From contig JAPYMA010003061.1 in NCBI GenBank assembly GCA_035041965.1, positions 115,095-179,094 on the forward strand: a stretch of DNA of 64,000 nt. The letters are read 5' to 3'. Below the pieces are notes generated by a model. It worked only from the letters and a program-made list of their open reading frames with translations. It had not been told where the DNA came from and did no database searches. The stretch's first letter is position 1, and each line of letters begins with the position of its first letter. Positions 43,561 through 53,858 of this stretch are shown one piece after another. Origin of the DNA: Anisakis pegreffii. Taxonomy: Eukaryota; Nematoda; Chromadorea; Rhabditida; Anisakidae. A program made the position numbers and the translations under genes.

Positions 43561-43642
43561 CGCAGCGAGCAGGATTCGAACCTGCGCGGGCAGAGCCCAT
43601 TTGATTTCGAGTCAAACTCCTTAACCACTCGGACATCGCTGC
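43561..43642 (-). tRNA. tRNA-Ser (CGA)
   Basis: Copy 83; last complete copy before the gap. Confidence 0.9.
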
Positions 43643-43701
43643 GATATTATAATGATAAATGCGCTCTGTGAAAGGATTTCTCTAATCCTGGGAACACTAA
43701 A

Positions 43702-43801
43702 NNNNNNNNNNNNNNNNNNNNNNNNNNNNNNNNNNNNNNNNNNNNNNNNNNNNNNNNNNNNNNNNNNNNNNNNNNNNNNNNNNNNNNNNNNNNNNNNNNN
43801 N
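43702..43801. other. assembly gap, 100 N
   Basis: The gap sits inside array sequence: spacer precedes it and a diverged spacer follows. Copy number beyond it is unknown. Confidence 0.95.
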
Positions 43802-43864
43802 AATGCGCCTGCGAAAGGATTTCTCCAATCCTGGGAACACTAAAAGTTCCCCCCTGTAAAGCTA

Positions 43865-43916
43865 CGCAGCTAGCAGGATTCGAACCTGCGCGGGCAGAGC
43901 CCATTTGATTTCTAGT
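43865..43916 (-). pseudogene. truncated tRNA-Ser (AGA) at the right array edge
   Basis: It retains the 3' half (acceptor strand with one change, T-arm, variable arm, anticodon loop). The 5' half is replaced by short duplications of GTGCCCATTT. Confidence 0.85.
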
Positions 43917-43978
43917 GCCCATTTGAAGTGCCCATTTCTAGTGCCCATTTCTAGTGCACGCGGGCAGAGCCCATTTGA
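43907..43978. repeat. micro-duplications of a tRNA-Ser fragment
   Basis: The phrase GCCCATTT(CTAGT) recurs four to five times, ending with a second copy of CGCGGGCAGAGCCCATTTGA. It derives from the variable arm and anticodon arm of the neighbouring tRNA, as if by slippage or patchy repair. Confidence 0.75.
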
Positions 43979-44616
43979 AACGGCAAATTCTCACGGGAAG
44001 ACACTAAGACAATAACTATAACATGGCTTAGGTAAAAACTAGATTTCCACATTTTCACAGAAACGGAACTGCTAAAAGAACTTCTTTTTGTTGTCACCAT
44101 TTCTCTTAGCTTACCATGTTATCAAACTGTCTGTAATGTAGGAACGACAGTTTAAGAATGACGACACTTCTACTTCATTTGATCGCTTTTCGTCTCCGAA
44201 ACGCCTTATTTACAGTAAGATTGAAAGAACGAAATACTGAGAAACACTATAAGGTATGCTACAGACAACATGATGAAGTGATTCATCCTCATTGAATAAA
44301 TGCTCTCGCAACTTCTAAATTACTTTCCGTTTAGCCGTTCCTCTGTTTTACGATCTACATAAAATAGTTACCAGTAATGAACAATTTTTGGCTGGTACAT
44401 CAGGAAAAGATGCAATAGTAATTATTATCACAAGTGCTACGTTCCTCATTTTCACATAATTTCGATGTTCATTTATCCTCAACGGTAATTCCAATTCGTT
44501 TTTATATCATTTCATTTGGTTTATTGTTTACCATTGACAACCAAATTTTTTCGAGGATCACTTCAAACTCGAATAAATTCACATCAAAACCGAAGATGAA
44601 AAGAAGATGAACATAC
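43979..44616. other. non-coding stretch right of the array
   Basis: I see nothing that can be supported as a gene. Confidence 0.4.
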
Positions 44617-44706
44617 CTGGAGCGATGCTGTCAAAAACGATTTCTTAACAACTTCGTTGACAAGAAGCTCATTGCTTATTGTTAGTAATGCATTGAAATT
44701 ATTCAT
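44617..44706 (-). CDS. possible first coding exon, unrecognised
   Basis: ATG at 44706 is preceded by an in-frame TAA. It gives 30 codons (MNNFNALLTISNELLVNEVV...) ending at a GTATGT donor. The composition is protein-like, but no second exon was found. Confidence 0.3.
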
Positions 44707-45719
44707 TTACTTCCGTCTAACTATCAGAAAAGCTTGAAAATTGAAGGTGGAGATTGAGTTGATCTAGATTTTCGTTATTGACCTTTGAGTAAAAAAGTGA
44801 AACAAAAAACTGATGAAATGAAAGTTAATTGAGTGTTTTTTTTGGTTCACGACTTAAACGAATAACCGGTTTTATACTATTTACACAACACGTTTTAAGC
44901 ATACCGATTGCCGCTTCTGTTTTTTTCGTTGTTTAATGCACTAATAATTGCGATGTTCGCCAAGCCTGTGTCCTTATATTTAACAGAAAAACAACTAACT
45001 AATTCAACTTCCTTACATGACAGTCAAACCCTATGAATTCAGTGCACGAATTAACGAAGAAAAGTGATTGAAACGAAAAGATAGACGCCTCCAATGATAT
45101 GAATCGTCTCACTGAGCAAGCTAAATCGGATGACGGCTGCCATTAAGATTATGAGTGTGAGAGCTGGGAAATTCAACGTGGAAAAAAGTCCGTTCATGTG
45201 CGTCAACTAAAACTCCTCGTCGAGATTAAATTGATATTTATGTCATTTGTGATGGATATTAACAGATGCTGCATTTTTGTTGCACTTTTCAGATATTGTC
45301 ATTCAATGAGTTCATCCTATTAACGCAGTGATGCCGACTGTCTTCATGCGAGGGCAGATTTTTAGTTTTGTTGGCAAAATTGTTCTACTAATTCAGAGGA
45401 CTGTTGTTTGGTTGACTTGAAATAGGTTCTGGCGTTAATGGCCTTACATGTCTGCAGTGATGCTCATAATTTTTCCAGGCAAACAGCAACGAGAATTTTC
45501 AACAGGATCCCGTTATTTTAAGAGACACTTTGTTTTATGTGTTTAATGCGTTAAGAATGCCGTCCATCTTGAACACAACTCAACATTTTTCGCTTCAACC
45601 GACCATATACTTAACTCTGTTCCTGTATAAATGTACGTATTTTTATGGTGCACTGTATGATCTGTATATCGTCAAAATTTTCCGTGCAGTGTTGCATTTT
45701 CAAATTAAACCTTAACCGT
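44707..45719. other. non-coding stretch
   Basis: Nothing is recognised. Confidence 0.4.
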
Positions 45720-45824
45720 TCAAACTTGGACATTTTCAGCATTCATGAAGGAGGCCGAGCCTAAAGGTTCGCGAACAAACTGTCTATAACGATCCATACA
45801 ACACTGATACCGAAAAGCAGTGTG
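45720..45824 (-). CDS. possible terminal exon, unrecognised
   Basis: After a TTATAG acceptor the frame reads HTAFRYQCCMDRYRQFVREP to a stop, 34 residues. It lies downstream of the secreted-protein exon at 46104 on the same strand, but the simple junction has mismatched phase, so a linking exon would be needed. Confidence 0.3.
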   Translation of the reverse strand, partial: HTAFRYQCCMDRYRQFVREPLGSASFMNAENVQV

Positions 45825-46103
45825 CTATAAAAATGAGATAAATTGAATTATCATTTTCTGTGGATATTTTATGCCACCGGAATTCTTCATGATATATTTG
45901 GAATGAGCGCAACTTGAAAATACACGATTTAAGTGGAACTCACAACCCTGATGACGTGCTAAGTAGTGGACTGCATTGCTACAAATGTATGTATTGGTTT
46001 AAGGATTGTCTCATACACATCTCCTTAAAGCAAATAAATAAATCCCATTTTTACTCCGTCATTTAGGTATTCAGTGGAAGAAAAAATCTACGGCAACACT
46101 AAC

Positions 46104-46434
46104 CTTCATTTTGTATATTTCCGTGGGAATATTCTTGATGATCTGTGAGATTCTCTGATGTGATGCCACTCAACTGACCAGAATATGATTGGTGTTGATC
46201 TTGATAAACCTGTTGGCTGCCACTGTCGTTATCATAGTCGTAACCGCTGTTATTATCAGTATAATTACTACTACTGCTCACCGCATTCATAGCTTGAATA
46301 TTAGCTATAAACAGCGCCGAACATAGTAAAAGAAGAAGGAACTGAAGGAACAGACAATTCTGTTGGAAAATATTTACAGAATGGCGGGTGAAACTGCTTG
46401 TGAATGATTCCTTCCGCATCAATTCTCGGAACAC
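46104..46434 (-). CDS. possible first exon of a secreted Asn/Ser/Tyr-rich protein
   Basis: The 110 codons start at 46434 (MFRELMRKESF) or at a second Met five residues on, and end at a GTTAGT donor. A hydrophobic run (CLFLQFLLLLLCSALFIA) looks like a signal peptide with cleavage near IQA-MNA. After it comes a low-complexity acidic stretch rich in Ser, Asn, Tyr, Asp and Gln (NNSGYDYDNDSGS), then an NLT glycosylation site. I recognise no family; it could be an extracellular matrix or cuticle-associated protein. Confidence 0.4.
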
Positions 46435-47260
46435 GAGATGGAGTCGGCTTGTTAAGTGAATTAAAACTAATCAATCAATAGGGTTTTCGAAAAATTTTCT
46501 GGTCTTTTCATTATGAAATTTGGTTGCGTTCGACTTGATTGGTACGTGACATGCACTGATGAAAATCATTTAAACTGACTATTTTCATCTTACATGCATT
46601 GCAAATGACACTGCTCACTCAAACAGGCACATGTGACCATATGTATTTCCACGCTGAAAACAGCAAAGATGATTGAACAAACATACATACAATCAGGTGC
46701 ATGAACATATAGACATGATAAATTTCAGAACAAAAAAGTTGTGTGCCGATAAATTAACAATCTGAAATATTTCATTATCAATACAAACTTATTCGATTTT
46801 CTTCCATGAAACACATTCACTGCACAAAAAGAGTTTGTTCAGCAGTTTTGTTCCGAAATTGTAGCAACAGGTTTTGTGATCATTTTATCTCCTCTGTAGC
46901 CTGCTTATTACGAGCTGCACTCCCCCACTCCCATCAAAGTATAATACTCTGTTGCTTTGACAAACCACTCCTTACCGTTTCGGACTGGAATAATAGGTCT
47001 CGTTGAGTAACTTACTAAGGTCAAGACTCGACTTGACATGGTGTGAACCTGCTGAATTCCATTCCTACAAATATGCATAATCAGCATGATTCAGCATGGG
47101 TGCAATCAACATGATTACATTATTAAGCGTGATATCTGAATTGAGATCCCTGCATGCTTTAGCGGATCGCTTGATAGTTTCACTGATTAAAGTAACGGGG
47201 TTTGTGGAACGATTGAAGCGGAGTGTTCTCGCTTGAACGTAGAATAATGAAGTTCTCGAT
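46435..47260. other. non-coding stretch
   Basis: Nothing can be supported beyond short open frames. Confidence 0.4.
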
Positions 47261-47776
47261 TTATAGACGCAATTCTAGATGCAGCGAAAGTGCGTTATCT
47301 TTTGCACAGTAAGTTCGGAGAAAAATCGGAAAATGCACATTACCTACAATAGCTGATGTATATTCTGAGACCAATTTGAATCCGTGGAAATTCATTAGGA
47401 TATTAGATTGAACATTAATTAGGAACCAATTTGAAGTTCGCGTCATTTTACACCTGCAATTTCTGTGTTCCAAGCAAACAGTACTGCTCAGATTAGCACA
47501 ACAGTTATTCAGGAATATTTGTGATCTATCTCGATTGGTACCAAAGAAAGCCTGAATCATTTGTGCAACTTAGTCAATGGTCAATGTGATTAACACCAAA
47601 GAATGATGGGTGTTTTTTGTTTTCCGACAGCGAAAGAAGTTGACTTCGTTATTTACAATCGCTGCTTGCGGCATGAGTACTTCGGCTGTTCGTCTGATAG
47701 ATATATCGATGGATTTAGAGATAGGAATGTCATAAAGAGTATATCCGTCGCTCTTGTTGATACTTAATAGCCTCAT
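47261..47776 (-). other. two coding-like blocks, unrecognised
   Basis: A frame from ATG 47776 reads MRLLSINKSDGYTLYDIPIS and on for 68 residues, with an in-frame stop just upstream. A second frame just downstream contains CLEHRNCRCKMTRTSNWF and reaches a GTAATG donor near 47345. They may be two exons of one minus-strand gene, but no convincing junction was found. Confidence 0.25.
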
Positions 47777-48734
47777 GACGAGATGAATTCATGCCCTCAA
47801 CAAATATGTGTTCACATAAACATCACACTACCTCTCTCAATACTGTCACACATTGCACATCCATGTTTCGTAAACATTATTTTGCTTGTCACTTTATGAG
47901 GTTTATGATCGCTTAAAATACCATCGAGAACGTTGTTTACTGATTCTTTTTCTGATGTCAATAAAATCATGATTGGACAAAGTGAAAACCCTTTAAAAAC
48001 CTTTCATTTCAGCTTTTTCGAACTATCTCGTTCATACAAATTTAGATTTCAAATGAGTCGATTATTGTTACTTTTGAGTTTGTCCTCAATTTTTTTGGTC
48101 AACCTGAAATGCTGAGGATAAAAAGTCTGGTTCAGAATCAGACGAGGAGTGCTATTTGATGCATTTAATACGACGTTGATTAACGTCAGCATTGCATCTT
48201 AAATCATCACATTTTCTTTGGCGGTATGAAAAATACACTTTCGACATCAATGAACAAATTACATATTTCATCACCCTTCAAGCGACCATGACAAAATCAC
48301 TCGTCGAATTTAGTTCTGCATTTTAGTGCAGTTTGCAACAATTTTTTTGTGGTGAAATTTTCGTAAGACAAAAAAACATGAATCTACATGTTTACTTGGT
48401 AATTGGAACACTTCAAAGAATTCGTAGAAAACAGCGAAGAAATCAAGCCGATTAGGTGAATATAACGCTTCAGACTTCAAGCGCAGCACTTAACCGAAAC
48501 GAATCAACAAAATACTTGAGATACAAAAAAATTTTGGCGAGCTCATCACATTAGTCACATTCGTTGTTTTTTAGATTAGCTTTCGTATTCCTTCGAAATC
48601 AAATTGAATTGATCGTCGAATGCCTATCCATGTGCCTAAAATGAGCGCAAATTTTTCTTGTACAGATGTAGAAATTTTCGGAGTTTGATAAAAACTTTAG
48701 CTGACTGATTAGAAGTCCACTTTGGCAAAACTTT
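47777..48734. other. non-coding stretch
   Basis: Nothing is recognised. Confidence 0.4.
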
Positions 48735-48805
48735 CGCAGCGAACCTGCGCAGGCGAAGCCTATTTGATTTCTAGTCAAACACCTTAACCACTCGGACATC
48801 GCTGC
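48735..48805 (-). pseudogene. solitary decayed tRNA-Ser (AGA)
   Basis: It matches the array gene from base 1 through the anticodon arm. Its variable arm is still paired but different (AGGC/GCCT). An 11-base deletion removes half of the T-arm and so the B box. It lies 5 kb beyond the array with unrelated flanks. Confidence 0.8.
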
Positions 48806-50849
48806 ATGGTTCCGGCGATCATAATGGTACCTCCGGACATAAAGCGAGTTTGAAAACCTTTGGACATGAAGCGAGTTTTAAATGATGCCTCTCTTGTGCT
48901 GACAGTCTCGAAATGGTATCGCATCCATCATTCTTAAGTTCGACGGAAAGGAACGTTAAAATACCATTGTAAATGAAAGTTTTCCGGGGGCGAATTCCCT
49001 GAGCTAATTTCGCGCATTCTTGGTCACATTTTTCTTCATGGACAAGCAACTTTCTTCCAGTTGATCAATTTCATTATTGTGAATTTATCACTACGTCCAG
49101 TGATTGATTGATTTTTTTTGTTAGACTGATGCTAAAAATGAATGAAATTCCGAACTCCTGGAGCTTTGCCACACTACACGATCAAAATAATCGACTAATT
49201 CAATTGTGCCTGTCGATCATCGAATTAAATTGCTCACCATGCTTTTTTCGATTTTAATTTTCAAAGTTCGTTCCACTTCAAATTATATTTTCAACAATAG
49301 TACAATTCTTATGTGCATGCGATACATCATACTGAGAAAGTTGATTGCTTGAAGCTCATTTTAGTAACGACTCAAACTGTGATGATCAATGTCATCAAAA
49401 TCGTGAAACTCTTAGACTGCTAATCTTCGACCATTCATATAACTCGCAGAGTACATAAACTATATTATTTCCAAGAACTATCGGATAATATGGATAAAAT
49501 GATGATCAGTTGAGCAGATTAAGTCATTTATTTTATAACACAGTTTCAGTGTGACCAATCAAATATCGTAAAAACGACGAATTTATGACGCTTTTCACTG
49601 TTTTATGATTGAGTGTATGGATTTTCTGGAATTCCTGCAAAGGATAGGTTCTGAACTTTTCGAGAGAGGATTCTTGATAAACTCGATGATCCGTATAAGG
49701 CGATGTAAAGTTCACTGCACGAAGCCACGAAAAGGTTAGACTTCCGTGTCGTATTTCTAAAAATACATTTGTTTGATGTGACTATGAGATCACATTGATA
49801 CGAAACACTCTGCTAGTTGAACGGGAATATTGCATTCATTCTCATCGATCAGATCATTGATTCTCGACCATCGATTAATGAATTTTTATTGTATTCGACT
49901 GGTCTATTCATTGTCGGTTCGTTCTTCTGCTTTTGTTTTCTGTTCATTTTTAAACGAATGCGTTCTAAATTATAAATGATTTCCAATATGTTTATTACTC
50001 ATTGCCTTTAGAAGAGAAAAAATTGAAAGCTTTCAAATGAAAATTCCGATGATAAATTTTCTCGGAACTAAAATGAAATTTTGATGATCACCACTGAAGA
50101 GAATTTCATCAATTAGTATTGCAAAGTTCTTTGTTGAGTTTCATAGGAAAAGTAAAGTTGTTAAAGAATGCATCAGATGAAAATGCATTCTTCGTTGTTC
50201 ACACAACTTGAAGGAGACAATTATGACGCAACCATTTGAGACAGTTGACTCGATAACTTAAGCACAAGATTATTCCTTTAGTTTGTGCCATCAGGAACGA
50301 CTTTGAGCAAATCCTTTTGAATAATCCCTCAGCCTGGACATTTTTTTAACGCATCCGCTCGTAGTCAATAAGTGCCTTTATTTGTGCGTTGGTTGTGCAA
50401 AGCTTTTGAATACATTAAACTCTGAGAACAACTCGACTACAATGACCAGAAATGGGCACAAGTGTGTGTTGAATGCTTAAAAAACCAGTATTGGGATGCT
50501 TGTATGAACTACGTTCAGCCATGTGATTAAGTTAACCACCCAAACATAATGCCTGGACGAAACCCAAAAATGTCGAGTGAACAGCGCAAATTTTCAATAA
50601 TTTTCAATAATTCAATAATAGCGCAAATTTCAATGTATTGATGACGGGTCAACCATATATTTGATTCCTTGACCTTCTTTTTCAAGTTGTTTGGTTGTTA
50701 GATTTAAGTGATTCCTTGAAATTACTTTTTTTTCAACTTAAGTTCACATACGTAAGTGTGCTCAAGAATTTTTTTCTATCTGCACCAATAGTGTACCCGT
50801 AGTATATGTTGACGGTGTTTCCTAGTCTAGTTGATGTCAGCAGCAAGGG
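48806..50849. other. non-coding stretch
   Basis: A minus-strand frame at 48819-49049 contains the near-repeat KLASCPKVFKLALCPEV, from an imperfect DNA duplication of GACATAAAGCGAGTTT. It is not supported as a gene. Confidence 0.35.
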
Positions 50850-51056
50850 TTACATTTGAAGGCAGTAGTAGTCTTTATTACGGGGTTGATTTTCTCCGGC
50901 AAAAGCAAATCCTGCTGGGTCTTTAGCAATCCTTTTCTCAATAAAGGGAATGAGCGCATTCTGCGGCTTCTTAATACGAACAATTTGCTTATCAGGCATT
51001 TCCCACTGTTTCCTGCGGCTGAACCCTAAGTCTAGTTCAGCCAGTTGTTCGAAAAT
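50850..51056 (-). CDS. 68-residue coding-like block, possible terminal exon or gene relic
   Basis: The open minus-strand frame reads FEQLAELDLGFSRRKQWEMP, continues with IPFIEKRIAKDPAGFAFAGE, and ends KDYYCLQM before TAA. The balanced, charged composition is convincingly protein-like and richer in GC than its flanks. No start Met fits and the upstream in-frame stop is at 51057, so it must follow a splice acceptor (for example CTTAG near 51013) or be a fragment. The family is not recognised. Confidence 0.4.
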   Translation of the reverse strand: MFEQLAELDLGFSRRKQWEMPDKQIVRIKKPQNALIPFIEKRIAKDPAGFAFAGENQPRNKDYYCLQM

Positions 51057-51132
51057 TCACTTATCAATGCGTCTCATCTATTATATATTGCATGCATAAC
51101 CTATATACATGAGTATGAGTTGTATATTTCAG

Positions 51133-51226
51133 GTAGTCGTACATTTCATGCAATCTGCTGGGTTCCACGTAAATATGAACCGGACAGAAACGTTTCACTG
51201 ATGATACAAAAACAGCCAACATACTG
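51133..51226 (+). CDS. internal exon of an unrecognised plus-strand gene
   Basis: It is bounded by a strong ATTTCAG acceptor and a canonical GTAAGT donor. The only fully open frame reads SRTFHAICWVPRKYEPDRNV then SLMIQKQPTYW, with two leading bases and two trailing bases. A frame further right (51232-51684) is interrupted by one stop and contains a hydrophobic helix (FATYILISCLLIANVYSNI), so later exons of a membrane protein may lie there. Confidence 0.4.
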
Positions 51227-51684
51227 GTAAGTTGATTACGATCACATGTGGAGGTTTTTGTTGGAAATTTCTAATCGAACTGATGAATAAATTTTCTCGA
51301 CAAGTTGATTTGTTAAGTAATGCCACTCTCACGATCAAATATATTATACGTGGCTTCGACTTTGCCACTTATATCCTGATTTCATGTCTATTGATAGCAA
51401 ACGTATATTCCAACATAATGACTAATGAATGACTGACTTGCTCATTAGGGATGGCAGTCAGTCTGTCTGCTAGTTGGTCACTGCAATGGCTTAATGATAC
51501 TTTTTTGGATATGCCAGCATTTAGCACTGTGATCGTTAACCTTTCGCAAATAAACGATAGTCGGAATGAGGTGTTCGTCGATATTTGTTTAATGAAACTA
51601 ATGAAAGTATTCAACAAACAGTTTCGTATACTCTTGCGATTTTGCGCATATCCTAGTGATCTGATGAGAGACAGCGGATGTTAG

Positions 51685-52886
51685 CCGGCAGCGAAAAATT
51701 TGGCCATGGGTTTAAGAAGGGATGCTGAGCTACGATGAAAAAGATAAGCAATAGAGTGGAAATCCATTTAGAACATAAAGCGTAAGTAGCCTTAAGAACA
51801 GCTGAAATGTAACATTTCGCATATATTGGAGAAGTGATTAGACCTGGAAGAAGTGTGCTATGTATTTTCTAAACGACTCTTTCGGAGTGACCAGAGGCCG
51901 ACGGCATTAGCAGGTGCAGAGCCGAGGTGAACGAGGGCAATGACTCAAAAAAAATTTTCACCACCGTATAAAACTAGAGCATGCATGTACCCAAAAATTC
52001 ATTCGTGTACGCACCACATCCTTTTACGAATCTATACGTCATTATCCAATCACCATAAGCATTAAATTCTCGCGTGATAACCATGCTGCACTTTCTGAAT
52101 TATACGTCATCACACGAATACATATGTCATCATCTAATCAGCATAATCGTTGAATTCGTGAATAACAGTAAATAAGTCCCGTAAGCTTACATTCACTGTT
52201 GATTCAAAACTGCTCAAAAAGACAAATATAGTGGCAAGGAATTGGAAAAAATAAAACTTTATGTACAGCGATAATGAATTTGCTAATTGTTGCATTTGTA
52301 TGTGAATAAAAGTTAGTTTAGATGTGTGATATATTCACAAGAACATTTTCAGTTGATGGATGAATGCCTTTATTGTTTGTTGTCTGTTCATTCAGCAGCT
52401 AATTTTTCAAAGCAGTGCTGCAGAAGTTAAGCGGTGTAAAGCACAATGACGTTAATGTTCAAAAAACAAACAGATGGAACCACAAAGATGAGTGACTCCA
52501 ACTTTAATCACTGCTCATAGTGACTACCTGCTCGATCATCTACTGCCGTGTTACGTCTTATGATCTTATTTCATAAGATCTTGTGCTATATGACCTTATC
52601 AAATATAGTGTCTACTCACGTGCTTTTTTCATTTTGTTGTTGCGTCACATTTACCAGCTGTCATATATTTTATTCTCATTAGTCGTTTCATGTTACACAA
52701 TAAATGAATGAGAAGCGAGCAGAGCATGTGAGCAGAGATCTTATATGGTAAGATCATTTGGCAACAGATCGTAAGACTCGGGTCATGAAACAGGCAACCG
52801 TCTAGTGCATAGTTTTACTGATAGGAAAGGAAATCACGAGGAAACAACAATATGCATTACTTGCTTGCTTTAAGTAAACATATACT
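51685..52886. other. non-coding stretch
   Basis: There is an 8-bp inverted repeat, GATCTTAT/ATAAGATC, at about 52562-52580. No gene is seen. Confidence 0.4.
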
Positions 52887-53321
52887 ATGCTTACTTTTTT
52901 ACACACACACACAATCTCTCGTTTCGTATTCTATGCGCACTCCGATGCTTTTCGTTCTGCTTTACATCGCATCTTTGGCTTTCATGCTATTCGTTGTCAT
53001 CGTAAAAATGCATCAAAACTAATGTTTTGTCAGCAGCGTTTCTGTTGGAGTATCATTTCGGATGGGATTTTTTTGGAGGCTCTGCCGTCATCGTTTGTTG
53101 ATCAGCAACGAACGGAAGAAATTGAAGTAGCTAGAACTGAAGGTGAACATGAAAGCATCGCACTGCTTAGCACCTCATTCTTTCTTCACAACTTCACTCG
53201 TTTGATTCATCTCATTCATGATTATGGAGATGTGAGCAAGCGTGGATTGGCTTCGGCAGACTGGATTGCGAATGGAAATGATGATTATGTGGATGTGAGA
53301 GGGCGAAATCACTTCATATAA
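52887..53321 (+). CDS. hypothetical protein, 144 residues
   Basis: ATG 52887 to TAA 53321. The N-terminal part (RFVFYAHSDAFRSALHRIFG) faintly resembles the end of helix 7 plus the basic tail of a class A receptor. The rest has acidic (QRTEEIEVARTEGEHE) and hydrophobic patches. The likeness is weak and no upstream receptor exons were found. The length and mixed composition make it one of the better unassigned frames here. Confidence 0.3.
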   Translation: MLTFLHTHTISRFVFYAHSDAFRSALHRIFGFHAIRCHRKNASKLMFCQQRFCWSIISDGIFLEALPSSFVDQQRTEEIEVARTEGEHESIALLSTSFFLHNFTRLIHLIHDYGDVSKRGLASADWIANGNDDYVDVRGRNHFI

Positions 53322-53858
53322 GTCAGCAAAGTGAATGAAAATCAGGAAGAGGCACTTTATATAAGTCTATTTATAAGCCTCATCCGAAAGAAGATGTTGT
53401 AATAAAAATCAGCACTAAAAGTTGTGTTGCACGTCGCCATTTTGCTACCCTACAGCTGGTGACGTAACCACCCAGATGAAGCTAGCTAAATAAGCATACG
53501 CATCTCTTGTTGGCTGTTTTGTCAGCTGCTTGCTTGTATGCATATTGGCTCGATTAATGATGAACATTCACCGCAAATATTTAAGCCTTTCTCTATTCAT
53601 TCTATCCTCTGCAGCAGCTCATCTGTTGGAATCATGCATGCTTTTTTATGCCTTATTGGCGATGGAAGGAAGTGTGGAAAAGAACGAGGGACTACGAGGG
53701 TGGTGCTTCATGCAAAGGAAGCATACTATTGGAAGGAGGAGAACAATAATTGATAAATAAGTGCCTTCGGGCTGAGATGCATAGAAGCAAATACATCCTG
53801 AAACGTAAGTTTTCAGTGGAAAGACAGATGAACGCATAAAATAGCCGAGATTGTTCAG

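Larger units (their letters stand above)
30204..43642 (-). repeat. tandem array of alternating tRNA-Ser (CGA) and tRNA-Ser (AGA), unit about 163 bp
   Basis: It holds 83 complete 82-base genes, all on the minus strand: 45 with anticodon CGA and 38 with AGA. Acceptor GCAGCGA pairs with TCGCTGC; discriminator is G; the D-stem is TCC/GGA, the anticodon stem TTTGA/TCAAA, the long variable arm GGGC/GCCC and the T-stem GCAGG/CCTGC. The two kinds differ only at base 34 (loop CTCGAAA or CTAGAAA). Three spacers, all about 81 bp, occur. One (GCATTTCCCCAATCC) usually lies 5' of CGA genes, one (GGATTTCTCTAATCC) usually 5' of AGA genes. The third, unrelated (CTGCTGCACGATATTTATGC), occurs nine times, each 5' of an AGA gene. 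Each gene has a T5 run within a few bases of its 3' end and a B box GGTTCGAATCC. Confidence 0.95.

Noticed and set aside
16602..43642. Direct repeats with regular spacing, as in a CRISPR array
   Set aside because: The repeats are 82-86 bases and fold as tRNAs, the spacers are themselves repeated, and no cas genes are present. The DNA is eukaryotic.
30948..43671. Many nearly identical plus-strand open frames of about 60 residues (MINALCERISLILG...), end to end
   Set aside because: They run through spacer plus the antisense strand of tRNA-Ser genes. The repetition follows from the tRNA array, and frames appear or vanish with poly-C length in the spacer.
48599..48799. Minus-strand 66-residue frame
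   Set aside because: Its start overlaps the tRNA-Ser pseudogene and the rest is AT-rich flank.
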